Origin: an uncultured Oscillospiraceae bacterium
GTDB lineage: Bacteria; Bacillota; Clostridia; Oscillospirales; Oscillospiraceae
NCBI GenBank assembly: GCA_934565795.1
Contig: CAKTIM010000002.1
Coordinates: 62,001 to 126,000 of the forward strand
DNA length: 64,000 nucleotides
Direction: 5' to 3'
In this document: positions 26,376-34,064 of the stretch, in pieces
How positions within the stretch are numbered: the first letter of the stretch is position 1
Layout: each line of letters starts with the position of its first letter
Translations under genes and position numbers: made by a program
Notes under the pieces: model-generated
Told to the model about the DNA's origin: nothing
The model's database searches: none
What the model saw: the letters and a program-made list of their open reading frames with translations, nothing else

Positions 26376-26933
26376 ATGCGTGTCATAGCAGGAAAGGCAA
26401 AGGGAACTCAGCTTCTCACACCCGACGGTATGCTGACCCGCCCCACCACCGACCGGGTGAAGGAGGCGCTGTTCAGCATCCTGCAATTTGACCTGCCGGG
26501 GGCGAGAGTGCTGGATCTGTTCGGCGGCACCGGCCAGCTGGGCATCGAGGCACTCAGCAGAGGAGCCGCCGGGGCCGTATTCGTGGATTCCAGGCGGGAG
26601 GCCTGCCAGCTCATCCGCGCCAATTTGAAAAAGACCCATTTGGAGTCTTACGCCTCGGTGATCCAGAGCGATTATATGGACTATCTGGGCAGGTGCACGG
26701 AGCGGTTTGATTTGATCCTCCTTGACCCGCCCTATGCGGAAGTTTTTTTGGAAAATTCCATAAAAAGGATAACAGAAATTGACATTTTGCAATCCAATGG
26801 TATAATAGCTGCAGAACGCCCTTTGGGCAAGGAGCTTCCCTGGGAATTTCAGGGCTTTACCCGCTCCAGAGACTATAAATACGGTAAGATTCTGCTGACG
26901 CTCTACCGTAAAAATTTGGGAGGCGCTGATTAA
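26376..26933 (+). CDS. rsmD: 16S rRNA (guanine966-N2)-methyltransferase RsmD
   Basis: SAM-dependent methyltransferase of 185 residues acting on 16S rRNA in the 30S subunit. It has the start MRVIAGKAKGTQL, SAM-binding motif VLDLFGGTGQLGIEAL and catalytic LILLDPPY. AAGGAAAGGAG precedes the ATG. It is paired with coaD downstream, as in many bacteria. The last five codons and stop (GGAD, TAA) fall inside the end of a short palindromic repeat that starts at 26919. Confidence 0.95.
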   Translation: MRVIAGKAKGTQLLTPDGMLTRPTTDRVKEALFSILQFDLPGARVLDLFGGTGQLGIEALSRGAAGAVFVDSRREACQLIRANLKKTHLESYASVIQSDYMDYLGRCTERFDLILLDPPYAEVFLENSIKRITEIDILQSNGIIAAERPLGKELPWEFQGFTRSRDYKYGKILLTLYRKNLGGAD

Positions 26934-27004
26934 ATTGTCAAGCGCTGGCGATGTGAGGGCGAAAGGCCCGCTGTCCAGCCGCAGACGATTTATTCGGAGG
27001 TTCC
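26919..27004 (-). repeat. Short palindromic repeat derivative (copy 5)
   Basis: An 86-base version that keeps both ends (GGAGGCGCTGATTAAATTG and CGATTTATTCGGAGGTTCC) and the CAGCCGCAGACG block but has lost the central core. It overlaps the 3' end of rsmD and supplies its stop codon. Confidence 0.85.
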
Positions 27005-27026
27005 TTAAGGAAAAGTTGGATATAAT

Positions 27027-27524
27027 ATGAAAACAGCCATTTATCCCGGCAGCTTCGATCCAATTACCAGCGGGCACCTGAATATCATTCGCCGTGCTGC
27101 CAATATTTTTGACAAGCTGATTGTTTGTGTGATGGTGAACGCGGGGAAAAATCCCATGTTTACTCTGGAGGAGCGGGAGGAACTGATCCGCCGGGTGACG
27201 GTGGATTTGCCAAATGTAGAGGTGGACTGCTCCAATGAGCTTTTGGCGGATTATGCCCGGCGGCGGGGCAGTTGCGTAATCGTGAAGGGACTGCGTGCCG
27301 GTTCCGACTTTGAAAATGAGTTCCAGATGGCCCTGGTCAACCGCAAGCTCAACCCGGAGCTGGATACCATGTTCCTGACCGCCGCCAGCCAGTATATGTA
27401 TTTAAGCTCCAGCATGGTAAAGGAGCTTGGAAATTACGGCGCGGAGCTATCAGACTTCCTGCCGGAGGAGATTATCCCGGATTTCCGTGAGAAACTTTGC
27501 AAAAAAATGGAGGATTCACAATGA
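27027..27524 (+). CDS. coaD: Phosphopantetheine adenylyltransferase
   Basis: Penultimate step of coenzyme A synthesis: 4'-phosphopantetheine plus ATP gives dephospho-CoA. It is 165 residues, standard. The nucleotidyltransferase motif is YPGSFDPITSGHL, and RNRKL-type and YLSSSMVKELG blocks follow (here VNRKLNPELDTMFL and YMYLSSSMVKELGNYG). AAGGAAAAG precedes the ATG. The stop overlaps the next gene's start by four bases. Confidence 0.97.
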   Translation: MKTAIYPGSFDPITSGHLNIIRRAANIFDKLIVCVMVNAGKNPMFTLEEREELIRRVTVDLPNVEVDCSNELLADYARRRGSCVIVKGLRAGSDFENEFQMALVNRKLNPELDTMFLTAASQYMYLSSSMVKELGNYGAELSDFLPEEIIPDFREKLCKKMEDSQ

Positions 27525-28030
27525 GCAACAACAGCACAGAAGATATTATCGGCACCCTATACGATATGGTGCAGGATGCCCGTTCCATGCCGCTTGCCGC
27601 TGATAAGTGCATTTTGGAGCGGGATAAGGTTTTGGATCTGCTGGATGAGATCATTTCTCAGCTTCCCGCAGAGATCAAGCAGTCCCGTACCATTGTGGAG
27701 TCCCGCAATGAGCTGATCAGCCAGGCACGCCGGGAGGCCGAGGGCATCCTGCGCAAGGCGAACGACCAGGCCAATGAGCTGATTGCCAAGGAAGAGATTT
27801 ACAAGGAAGCCAAGAAGCGCAGCGAGGAGCTGGTGGCCCAGACCCAGGAGCGGATCAACCAGCTGCGCAAGGCGGGCAATGAATACATGGAGGAATCCCT
27901 GCGCCGCACTGAGGAGACCATCTCCCAGGCGCTGCACGAGGTGCAGGACACCCGCATGAAATTCCTCGCCGTCACCGAGTCCCAGGAGCAGCGGGCAAAG
28001 CAGATGCCCAATGTGGACGTGGATATGTAA
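27521..28030 (+). CDS. Coiled-coil protein of unknown function downstream of coaD
   Basis: A 169-residue, highly charged protein. Residues about 60-150 are a continuous Glu/Lys/Gln/Arg-rich helix with heptad character (ARREAEGILRKANDQANELI and neighbours), resembling the b-subunit stalk of F-type ATPases or DivIVA-like proteins. There is no membrane segment. Similar proteins follow coaD in other Clostridia, as far as I recall, sometimes labelled ATPase without evidence. GGAGGATTCACA precedes the ATG, which overlaps the coaD stop. Confidence 0.8.
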   Translation: MSNNSTEDIIGTLYDMVQDARSMPLAADKCILERDKVLDLLDEIISQLPAEIKQSRTIVESRNELISQARREAEGILRKANDQANELIAKEEIYKEAKKRSEELVAQTQERINQLRKAGNEYMEESLRRTEETISQALHEVQDTRMKFLAVTESQEQRAKQMPNVDVDM

Positions 28031-28044
28031 CCGTTTTGATCAAC

Positions 28045-28080
28045 AGGGCACCGCTTCGATTTTTTCAAGCGGTGCCCTTG
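28045..28080 (+). terminator. Terminator-like hairpin after the coiled-coil gene
   Basis: Arms AGGGCACCGCTT (28045-28056) and AAGCGGTGCCCT (28067-28078), 10-base loop; the tail TGTTGG is not a strong T-run. Confidence 0.65.
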
Positions 28081-28112
28081 TTGGCTGTTGGACGGAGCAT
28101 CAGGAGGGTAGA

Positions 28113-28652
28113 ATGGAGCAGTGTGTCATACATCTTTTTGGAGCGTCTGGCTCCGGCACATCAACGCTTGGCAGATTTATTGCCGACCAAATGGACTGCC
28201 TTTTTATGGACACAGACGACTATTATTGGATGCCAACGGATCCCCAATACACCACCAGTCGGCCAATTTCGGAACGGCTGGCATTGATGCGGCGTGACAT
28301 TGCGACCCAGAAAAAAGTGGTGATTTCGGGCTCCCTCGTGGATTGGGGGGACGAGCTTATTCCGCTGTTTACGCTGGCAATTCGGGTGGAAACGGCGACA
28401 GCGGTGAGAATTGCCCGACTTCGGGCAAGGGAAAGGGCTCGCTTTGGCAGCCGGCTTGACCCGGATGGCGATATGTATGCGCATCACGAGAAATTTATTC
28501 GTTGGGCATCCGATTATGATGATGGGGATATCCATATGCGCAGCAAGGCGATGCACGACCAGTGGCAGAAGCAGCTTGCTTGTCCACTTGTGACGGTTGA
28601 CGGCAATTTAACGGTGGAAGCCAATTGGGAAATGATCAGACCGTATTTGTGA
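28113..28652 (+). CDS. P-loop nucleotide kinase-like protein
   Basis: A 179-residue P-loop NTPase. Walker A is FGASGSGTSTL, and MDTDDYYWMPTDPQY and the arginine-rich RIARLRARERARFGSR resemble the nucleoside-monophosphate kinase (adenylate kinase-like) fold with a lid. The substrate cannot be told. GGAGGG lies eight bases upstream of the ATG at 28113. Unlike its neighbours it has no obvious operon partners and may be accessory. Confidence 0.8.
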   Translation: MEQCVIHLFGASGSGTSTLGRFIADQMDCLFMDTDDYYWMPTDPQYTTSRPISERLALMRRDIATQKKVVISGSLVDWGDELIPLFTLAIRVETATAVRIARLRARERARFGSRLDPDGDMYAHHEKFIRWASDYDDGDIHMRSKAMHDQWQKQLACPLVTVDGNLTVEANWEMIRPYL

Positions 28653-28730
28653 TGCTGTTCTTCAATTGCAAGCGAAATACCTTGGGAAAGCGCCCAATTA
28701 AGAGCAAACCGACGATTGCCGGAAATCTAT

Positions 28731-28745
28731 GGAACCTTTGAATAT
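28731..28745. repeat. Degenerate left end of a palindromic repeat
   Basis: GGAACCTTTGAATA resembles the family terminus GGAACCTCTGAATA. No complete element follows; instead an AT-rich Nudix gene lies between this and a degenerate right end at 29334. Confidence 0.5.
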
Positions 28746-28796
28746 AGAAAATAGGATGGACGACGCAAAGACAAGGTGCAGGTTGGAGGCGGCTAA

Positions 28797-29279
28797 GTGG
28801 ATATTTTATTTAAAAATGATGACTTCTTTTTTTCTTACAGAGTCGGTGGTATATTGATACATAACGGAAAAATCTTGTTGCAGCGACCGAAAAATGATGA
28901 TTATGCAATCATCGGTGGGCATGTTGCAGCTATGGAAATAAGCATGGAAACGCTTAAACGTGAATTTGAAGAAGAGCTTCATGCTGAAATAGAGGTAGAT
29001 AATCCGTTAGCAATCGGAGAAATTTATTTTCCATGGGGGAAAAGGCACTGTCATCAGATATGCTTATACTATCATGTACATTTGGTGGATGATAATATTC
29101 CGCTAGATGGTGTGTTCCATGGATATGATGAGCTGGATAATGAAAGAATTGATTTGGATTTCTGTTGGGTTCCACTGGAAGATTTAAGAAAGGGTACGAA
29201 AGTGTATCCTTTGGAGTTGATACCATATATCCTTGAGCCACGAAAAGAAATGATACATTTTGTTTCTAAGCAGATTTGA
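28797..29279 (+). CDS. Nudix hydrolase, AT-rich
   Basis: A 160-residue Nudix protein. The box is GHVAAME then REFEEELHA, with His replacing the usual Gly near its end. The start is GTG at 28797, with GGAGG at 28785-28789. Base composition is much more AT-rich than every neighbour, which suggests recent acquisition, and the gene is bracketed by degenerate ends of the palindromic repeat family (28731 and 29334). The substrate is unknown. It is not related to the Nudix gene at 9014 beyond the fold. Confidence 0.85.
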   Translation: MDILFKNDDFFFSYRVGGILIHNGKILLQRPKNDDYAIIGGHVAAMEISMETLKREFEEELHAEIEVDNPLAIGEIYFPWGKRHCHQICLYYHVHLVDDNIPLDGVFHGYDELDNERIDLDFCWVPLEDLRKGTKVYPLELIPYILEPRKEMIHFVSKQI

Positions 29280-29332
29280 AGAGGATTGTCAATGATCGTA
29301 ATCCCGGAAAATCGTGCACAACGCAATCAAAA

Positions 29333-29350
29333 ATCGATTTAGCGGTTCCT
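29333..29350. repeat. Degenerate right end of a palindromic repeat
   Basis: ATCGATTTAGCGGTTCC resembles the family right terminus CGATTTATTCAGAGGTTCC with a short deletion. Confidence 0.5.
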
Positions 29351-29371
29351 TAGTGGATTACTATAAATGGC

Positions 29372-29446
29372 GTAAGGGTCGCCGGACCGGCGACCCTTAC
29401 AGGTACGATTCCGGGGCGGGGAATTGCCGCCCCGGTACTTTTTTTA
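29372..29446 (+). terminator. Tandem hairpins and terminator after the AT-rich Nudix gene
   Basis: First hairpin GTAAGGGTCGCCGG/CCGGCGACCCTTAC (29372-29400). The second, CCGGGGCGG/CCGCCCCGG (29411-29435), is followed by TACTTTTTTT. The T-run serves rightward transcription; leftward transcripts of the convergent gene meet the hairpins too. Confidence 0.85.
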
Positions 29447-30277
29447 TCCGTTTTCTCCTCCGCTACAGCAGGTTCCGTCCTTTTTGCTGTCGCAGCCCTT
29501 CGGTGTGAACTGAGAGGCGGGGAAGGGGATTCGGCTGAACATTTCGCAGGGATCCTCCGTGCAGCCGGGGTTATCGCAGCATTCCTTGGTGGGGATGCTG
29601 TAATCCATCACGGGTACGATCAGCTGAGCGTCCCGCTCCAGGCGGATGATGGAGAATTGGCCCAGGGTGACGAAGAGTCTGCGCTTCTCAGGATTCAGGC
29701 AAAGCTCCTCGTCAAACATGTTTCGCACAGCTTCCGGGGCTTGCAGGGGCGCGGAGTCCTTGCACCGGCAGTCACACAGCTCCCGTACTCTGGAGCCAAG
29801 TACCATGGGATCGAGCACCTCCACCACGGCGGTGGGGCGGTTGGCATAGCTTCGGGTCAGGCCGTCGGGGCCGTTGATGCGGGTGTCGCTGCGGTAGATG
29901 TGCGCGCAGCTGTCCTCGCCGCACAGCACTGCCCGTTTGGAAAAGACAGCCAGGCCGGACAGGGCGGCCGGACGGGAAGCGCCCACCACCGTGTCTGCAA
30001 TGATCCGATAGTAGAACGTGACGTCGATGCAGTAGTGGTTTCGGTCAAAGGCCACCGGCTCCACATCAATGTAGGTACTGATCAGCTCCGCACACCGCAC
30101 TCTGGTTCCGGCGCTGCTGTCCAGAAGCGCCTGAGAGGAGACGGTCAAATAGACGGGCAAATCCTCGATGCAATCCTTGTCACGGCAGGAATCCGTGATT
30201 TTTCGGGTGTGGATCGACATGGCCTGGCGCAGATCTCCCGGATCACAGCGCAGGGTGTCTTGGCATTGATCTGACAT
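29444..30277 (-). CDS. Conserved cysteine-rich protein of unknown function
   Basis: A 277-residue soluble protein with about twenty cysteines in clusters (CQDTLRCDP, CRDKDC, CDCRCKD, CCDNPGCTEDPC, CDSKKDGTCC). A central region STYIDVEPVAFDRNHYCIDVTFYYR is hydrophobic/beta-like, and FVTLGQFSIIRLERDAQLIVPVMDYSIP follows. There is no signal peptide or membrane segment. I recall related Cys-rich hypothetical proteins in spore-forming Clostridia; a spore-surface or metal-related role is conceivable but not shown. AGGAGGG precedes the ATG. Confidence 0.78.
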   Translation of the reverse strand: MSDQCQDTLRCDPGDLRQAMSIHTRKITDSCRDKDCIEDLPVYLTVSSQALLDSSAGTRVRCAELISTYIDVEPVAFDRNHYCIDVTFYYRIIADTVVGASRPAALSGLAVFSKRAVLCGEDSCAHIYRSDTRINGPDGLTRSYANRPTAVVEVLDPMVLGSRVRELCDCRCKDSAPLQAPEAVRNMFDEELCLNPEKRRLFVTLGQFSIIRLERDAQLIVPVMDYSIPTKECCDNPGCTEDPCEMFSRIPFPASQFTPKGCDSKKDGTCCSGGENG

Positions 30278-30373
30278 GGGAATCCCTCCTGAAAACGTGT
30301 TTGCATAAGCTGCAACCGCTTATAAGACAGTTTATGCATGGGACTGCTTCCTGTGCACTTCTGCTTTCGGGGA

Positions 30374-30411
30374 GAAAAATCACCCCGCTGCGACATGGGC
30401 AGCGGGGTGAA
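30374..30411 (-). terminator. Terminator of galM
   Basis: Arms TCACCCCGCTG (30380-30390) and CAGCGGGGTGA (30400-30410). On the minus strand the hairpin is followed by ATTTTTCTCC, a T-run in the right direction. Confidence 0.88.
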
Positions 30412-30415
30412 GGCA

Positions 30416-31432
30416 TCAGCAGGAGAAACGATATACGGTTTCGGTGTGGTATTTTTCGCCGGTCTTGGTCACCGGCTGCGCCCACTCGGGGTGATGGATG
30501 GAATCGGGATAGAACTGGGTCTCCAGCGCTACGCCGCTGCGCTTGCCATAGACAACACCGCCCTTGCCGGTTTCCTCCAGGAAATTGGCGGCATAGAACT
30601 GAATGCCGGGCAAGTCGGTGTACACCGCCATGGTTCTGCCGGATACGGGATCGGACAGCACGGCGCAGGGATTGCAGAAAACCTCAAAATTGTGGTCGTA
30701 GCCGCCCTGCAGGTTCAGCGGCTCGTAATCCTGGCCGATGTCTCGCCCGATGGCCTTCGGGGTGCGGAAGTCCATAGGTGTCCCCTCAACGCTGCGCATT
30801 TCGCCGGTGGGAACGCTCTGAGCGTCCGCGACGGCAAATACCCGCGCCGGGAGCATGAGCACCTGATCCATGGCCGTGCCGGTGCTGCTCTGGCCGGCCA
30901 GATTGAAATAGCTGTGATTGGTCAGATTAAAAATGGTATCGTGGTCGCTGACCGCGTCGTAGATGATGTGCAGCCCGCCCTGCTCGTCCAGACGATAGGT
31001 CACGTCGATGGAGGCATTGCCGGGGTAGCCCTGGTCGCCGTTGGGGCTTTCCAGGTGGAAGGATACGGCGCTGTCCGACTGGGCGGTCACCTCCCACATC
31101 CGAGTGTGGTAGAAATCCGGGCCGGAATGGAGGTTGTTGGCGTTCTCGTTTGGCTCCAGGGTATAGGTGCGTCCGCCGAGGGAGAAAGAGCTGCCCTTGA
31201 TGCGGTTGGCGCTGCGGCCAACAATCGCGCCCAGGAAGCTGGTGCCGTTCAAATAACCGGCAGCGTCGTCATAGCCCAGCGCCACATCCACGCAGCTGCC
31301 GTCTGCGTCGGGGACATATACATTCACAAGCGTGGCCCCCAGATCCGATACGGTGGCTGTGATCCCGCCGCCGGAAATGGTGTACAAAAAAGTTTCTCTG
31401 CCGTCAGGGAGCTTGCCAAAAGTTTTTTTCAT
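30416..31432 (-). CDS. galM: Aldose 1-epimerase (mutarotase)
   Basis: Interconverts alpha and beta anomers of aldoses such as galactose, cytosolic, 338 residues. Substrate-site motifs include NNLHSGPDFYHTRMWE (first His), LTNHSYFNLAG (second His) and a C-terminal ETQFYPDSIHHPEW with the catalytic Glu. The ATG at 31432 follows AAAGGAG; an ATG five codons upstream lies within that ribosome binding site. Single gene with its own promoter; no other galactose genes in the window. Confidence 0.96.
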   Translation of the reverse strand: MKKTFGKLPDGRETFLYTISGGGITATVSDLGATLVNVYVPDADGSCVDVALGYDDAAGYLNGTSFLGAIVGRSANRIKGSSFSLGGRTYTLEPNENANNLHSGPDFYHTRMWEVTAQSDSAVSFHLESPNGDQGYPGNASIDVTYRLDEQGGLHIIYDAVSDHDTIFNLTNHSYFNLAGQSSTGTAMDQVLMLPARVFAVADAQSVPTGEMRSVEGTPMDFRTPKAIGRDIGQDYEPLNLQGGYDHNFEVFCNPCAVLSDPVSGRTMAVYTDLPGIQFYAANFLEETGKGGVVYGKRSGVALETQFYPDSIHHPEWAQPVTKTGEKYHTETVYRFSC

Positions 31433-31493
31433 AAAAACTCCTTTCATTTTTCGAGGAAGATTGAGCCGAATTATGTAAAGACCGCTTCATTTA

Positions 31494-31522
31494 ATTATAC
31501 TATATTCTTTGCCGGTTTTCAA
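31494..31522 (-). promoter_or_regulatory. Promoter of galM
   Basis: On the minus strand, TTGAAA (31522-31517), a 17-base spacer and TATAAT (31499-31494), 60 bases upstream of the galM start. Confidence 0.75.
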
Positions 31523-31624
31523 TCAGTTCTTTTATATGGATCAGAAAAAACCGAACATTCTCCCGCGCAGGCGGGTGAATTTCAAAAAATCCATTTCGAT
31601 ACTTTTTGACTTGAATTGGACATA

Positions 31625-31672
31625 ATACTATATTTTGTGCCTGCCTATTGACAAAACCACAATATCTAGTAT
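31625..31672 (+). promoter_or_regulatory. Tandem NrdR boxes upstream of nrdD
   Basis: ATACTATATTTTGTGC (31625-31640) and CCACAATATCTAGTAT (31657-31672) match the NrdR-box consensus acaCwAtATaTwGtgt. Their centres are 32 bases apart, three helical turns, the usual spacing. The second box fills the promoter spacer, so NrdR with dATP/ATP bound would block RNA polymerase. Confidence 0.88.
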
Positions 31673-31677
31673 ATAAT
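31648..31677 (+). promoter_or_regulatory. Promoter of nrdD
   Basis: TTGACA (31648-31653), 18-base spacer, TATAAT (31672-31677). It overlaps the second NrdR box. Bases 31523-31624 hold nothing else I recognise. Confidence 0.85.
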
Positions 31678-31725
31678 GTGACCCGTACACGTCAGCATGC
31701 ACTCGTGTGAAAGGAGGAACTCTGC

Positions 31726-33948
31726 ATGAAAATTATCAAGAGAAACGGAACTGAAGCCGACTTTGATATTCGGAAGATCAATACCGCCGTGACCAAGGCC
31801 AACGCGGCGGCCGATGAAAAGGTCCGCCTGACCCCGCTTCAGATTCAGCGGATTTCCGAGCGCGTGGAGGTTGCCTGCGAAGAAATGGGACGCAGCCCTT
31901 CCGTGGAGGAAATTCAGGACCTGGTAGAAAAATCCATTATGGCGCATGGCGCTTTTGAAGTTGCCAAGGAGTATATCACCTATCGCTATACCCGCAGTCT
32001 GCTCCGCCAGTCCAATACCACAGACGACCGCATTCTCAGCCTGATCGAATGCAACAATGAAGAGGTCAAGCAAGAGAATGCCAATAAGAACCCCACTGTC
32101 AACGCCGTGCAGCGTGACTATATGGCGGGCGAGGTCTCCAAGGACATTACCAACCGTATTCTGCTGCCCCCGGAGATCGTGGCTGCCCATGAGAGCGGTA
32201 TTATTCATTTTCATGATTCTGACTATTATGCCCAGCACATGCACAACTGCGATCTGGTCAACCTGGAGGACATGCTGCAAAACGGCACCGTGATCTCCGG
32301 CACCCTGATTGAAAAGCCCCATTCTTTCTCCACTGCCTGCAACATTGCCACCCAGATCATTGCCCAGGTGGCCTCCAACCAGTATGGCGGCCAGTCCATT
32401 TCCCTGACCCATCTGGCGCCATTCGTGCAGATCAGCCGGGAGAAGATCCGCAAAAGCGTGCAGAAGGAGATGGAGACCTTCGGCGTGACCGCCTCTGAGG
32501 AAGCGATCTCCAAAGTGGTGGAGGATCGTCTGCGCGATGAGGTGCGCCGGGGTGTGCAGACCATCCAGTATCAGGTGGTCACCCTGATGACCACCAACGG
32601 ACAGGCCCCCTTTATCACCGTGTTCATGTACCTCAACGAGGCCAGAAACGAGCAGGAAAAGAAAGACCTGGCCATGATCATCGAGGAGACCCTGCGCCAG
32701 CGCTACGAGGGCGTGAAAAATGAAAAGGGCGTGTGGATCACCCCCGCTTTCCCCAAGCTGATTTACGTGCTGGAGGAGGAAAACATCCGGGAGGGAACGC
32801 CCTACTGGTATCTGACCAAGCTGGCCGCCCAGTGCACCGCCAAGCGGATGGTGCCGGACTATATCAGCGAAAAGAAGATGCGGGAGTACAAGCTGTCCAA
32901 GGGAGAGACTCCGGGCCACGGCGATGTGTATACCTGCATGGGCTGCCGCAGCTTCCTGACCCCGGATCGTTCCGGCAACGGCTGGGACAATGTGGCGAGA
33001 GCCAAGAACTACGAGCCGGGAAAGCCCAAGTACTACGGCCGGTTTAATCAGGGCGTCGTCACCCTGAACCTGGTGGATGTGGCCCTGTCCTCCGGCAGGG
33101 ATATGGCCAAATTCTGGGAGATTTTTGAAGAGCGGCTGGAGCTGTGCCACAAGGCCCTGCAGTGCCGCCACGAACGCCTGAAGGGAACGCTCTCCGATGC
33201 GGCTCCCATCCTGTGGCAGTATGGCGCTCTGGCCAGACTGCAAAAGGGAGAACCCATCGATAAGCTCCTCTACGGCGGCTACTCCACCATTTCTCTGGGC
33301 TACGCGGGCCTGTATGAGTGCGTCAAGTATATGACCGGCAAGTCCCACACCGACGCTGAGGCAAAGCCCTTTGCCCTGTCTGTCATGCAGAAGATGAACG
33401 ACAAGTGCCTGGAATGGAAGACGGCGGAGAATATTGACTATTCCCTGTACGGTACGCCGCTGGAATCCACCACCTATAAGTTCGCCAAGTGCCTGCAAAA
33501 GCGCTTCGGCATGATCCCCGGCATCACGGACAAGAGCTATATCACCAATTCCTACCATGTGCATGTGACGGAGAAAATCGACGCCTTTACCAAGCTGCGC
33601 TTTGAGGCGGAGTTCCAGCAGCTGTCGCCCGGCGGCGCGATCAGCTATGTGGAGGTGCCCAACATGCAGCAGAACATCGACGCCGTGCTGGAGCTGATGC
33701 AATTCATTTACGAGAACATCATGTATGCCGAGCTGAATACCAAGTCTGACTACTGCCAGATTTGCGGCTACGACGGAGAGATTGAAATTCAGGAGGACGA
33801 GAACAAGCTCGTCTGGGTCTGCCCCCAGTGCGGCAACCGGGATCAGAGCAAGATGAACGTCGCCCGCCGCACCTGCGGCTACATCGGTACCCAATACTGG
33901 AATCAGGGCCGTACCCAGGAGATCAAGGATCGGGTACTGCACCTGTAA
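31726..33948 (+). CDS. nrdD: Anaerobic (class III) ribonucleoside-triphosphate reductase
   Basis: Glycyl-radical enzyme making dNTPs without oxygen, 740 residues. An N-terminal ATP-cone (about 1-90, starting IKRNGTEADFDIRKINTAV) gives allosteric control. The catalytic body includes FHDSDYYAQHMHNCDLVNL. A C-terminal zinc site uses CQIC and CPQC, and the radical site RRTCGYIG has Gly718. AAAGGAGGAACTCTGC precedes the ATG. The activase gene nrdG, normally directly downstream, is not here. Regulation by NrdR is indicated by two upstream boxes. Confidence 0.97.
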   Translation: MKIIKRNGTEADFDIRKINTAVTKANAAADEKVRLTPLQIQRISERVEVACEEMGRSPSVEEIQDLVEKSIMAHGAFEVAKEYITYRYTRSLLRQSNTTDDRILSLIECNNEEVKQENANKNPTVNAVQRDYMAGEVSKDITNRILLPPEIVAAHESGIIHFHDSDYYAQHMHNCDLVNLEDMLQNGTVISGTLIEKPHSFSTACNIATQIIAQVASNQYGGQSISLTHLAPFVQISREKIRKSVQKEMETFGVTASEEAISKVVEDRLRDEVRRGVQTIQYQVVTLMTTNGQAPFITVFMYLNEARNEQEKKDLAMIIEETLRQRYEGVKNEKGVWITPAFPKLIYVLEEENIREGTPYWYLTKLAAQCTAKRMVPDYISEKKMREYKLSKGETPGHGDVYTCMGCRSFLTPDRSGNGWDNVARAKNYEPGKPKYYGRFNQGVVTLNLVDVALSSGRDMAKFWEIFEERLELCHKALQCRHERLKGTLSDAAPILWQYGALARLQKGEPIDKLLYGGYSTISLGYAGLYECVKYMTGKSHTDAEAKPFALSVMQKMNDKCLEWKTAENIDYSLYGTPLESTTYKFAKCLQKRFGMIPGITDKSYITNSYHVHVTEKIDAFTKLRFEAEFQQLSPGGAISYVEVPNMQQNIDAVLELMQFIYENIMYAELNTKSDYCQICGYDGEIEIQEDENKLVWVCPQCGNRDQSKMNVARRTCGYIGTQYWNQGRTQEIKDRVLHL

Positions 33949-33951
33949 ATG

Positions 33952-34003
33952 AAATACCAGCCGTATTCCACCGTAAGAAGCGGGGAATGCGGCTGGTATT
34001 TTG
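33952..34003 (+). terminator. Terminator of nrdD
   Basis: Arms AAATACCAGCCG (33952-33963) and CGGCTGGTATTT (33990-34001) with an internal ATTCC/GGAAT pairing and TTTTG tail. Confidence 0.85.
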
Positions 34004-34009
34004 CGTATG

Positions 34010-34064
34010 GGAATCGCTGAATAAATCGGCAAGACCGGCTGGGGAGGATTTATTCAGCGGTTTC
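34010..34064 (-). repeat. Minimal palindromic repeat derivative (copy 7)
   Basis: A 55-base element reduced to little more than its two ends, GGAATCGCTGAATAAATCGG and GGATTTATTCAGCGGTTTC. It overlaps the 3' end of the leftward YitT-like gene and provides that gene's last codons and TAA stop. Confidence 0.8.

Noticed and set aside
29372..29435. Possible tRNA or small RNA gene
   Set aside because: The region is two simple GC hairpins with a T-run, fits a terminator, and has no tRNA arms.
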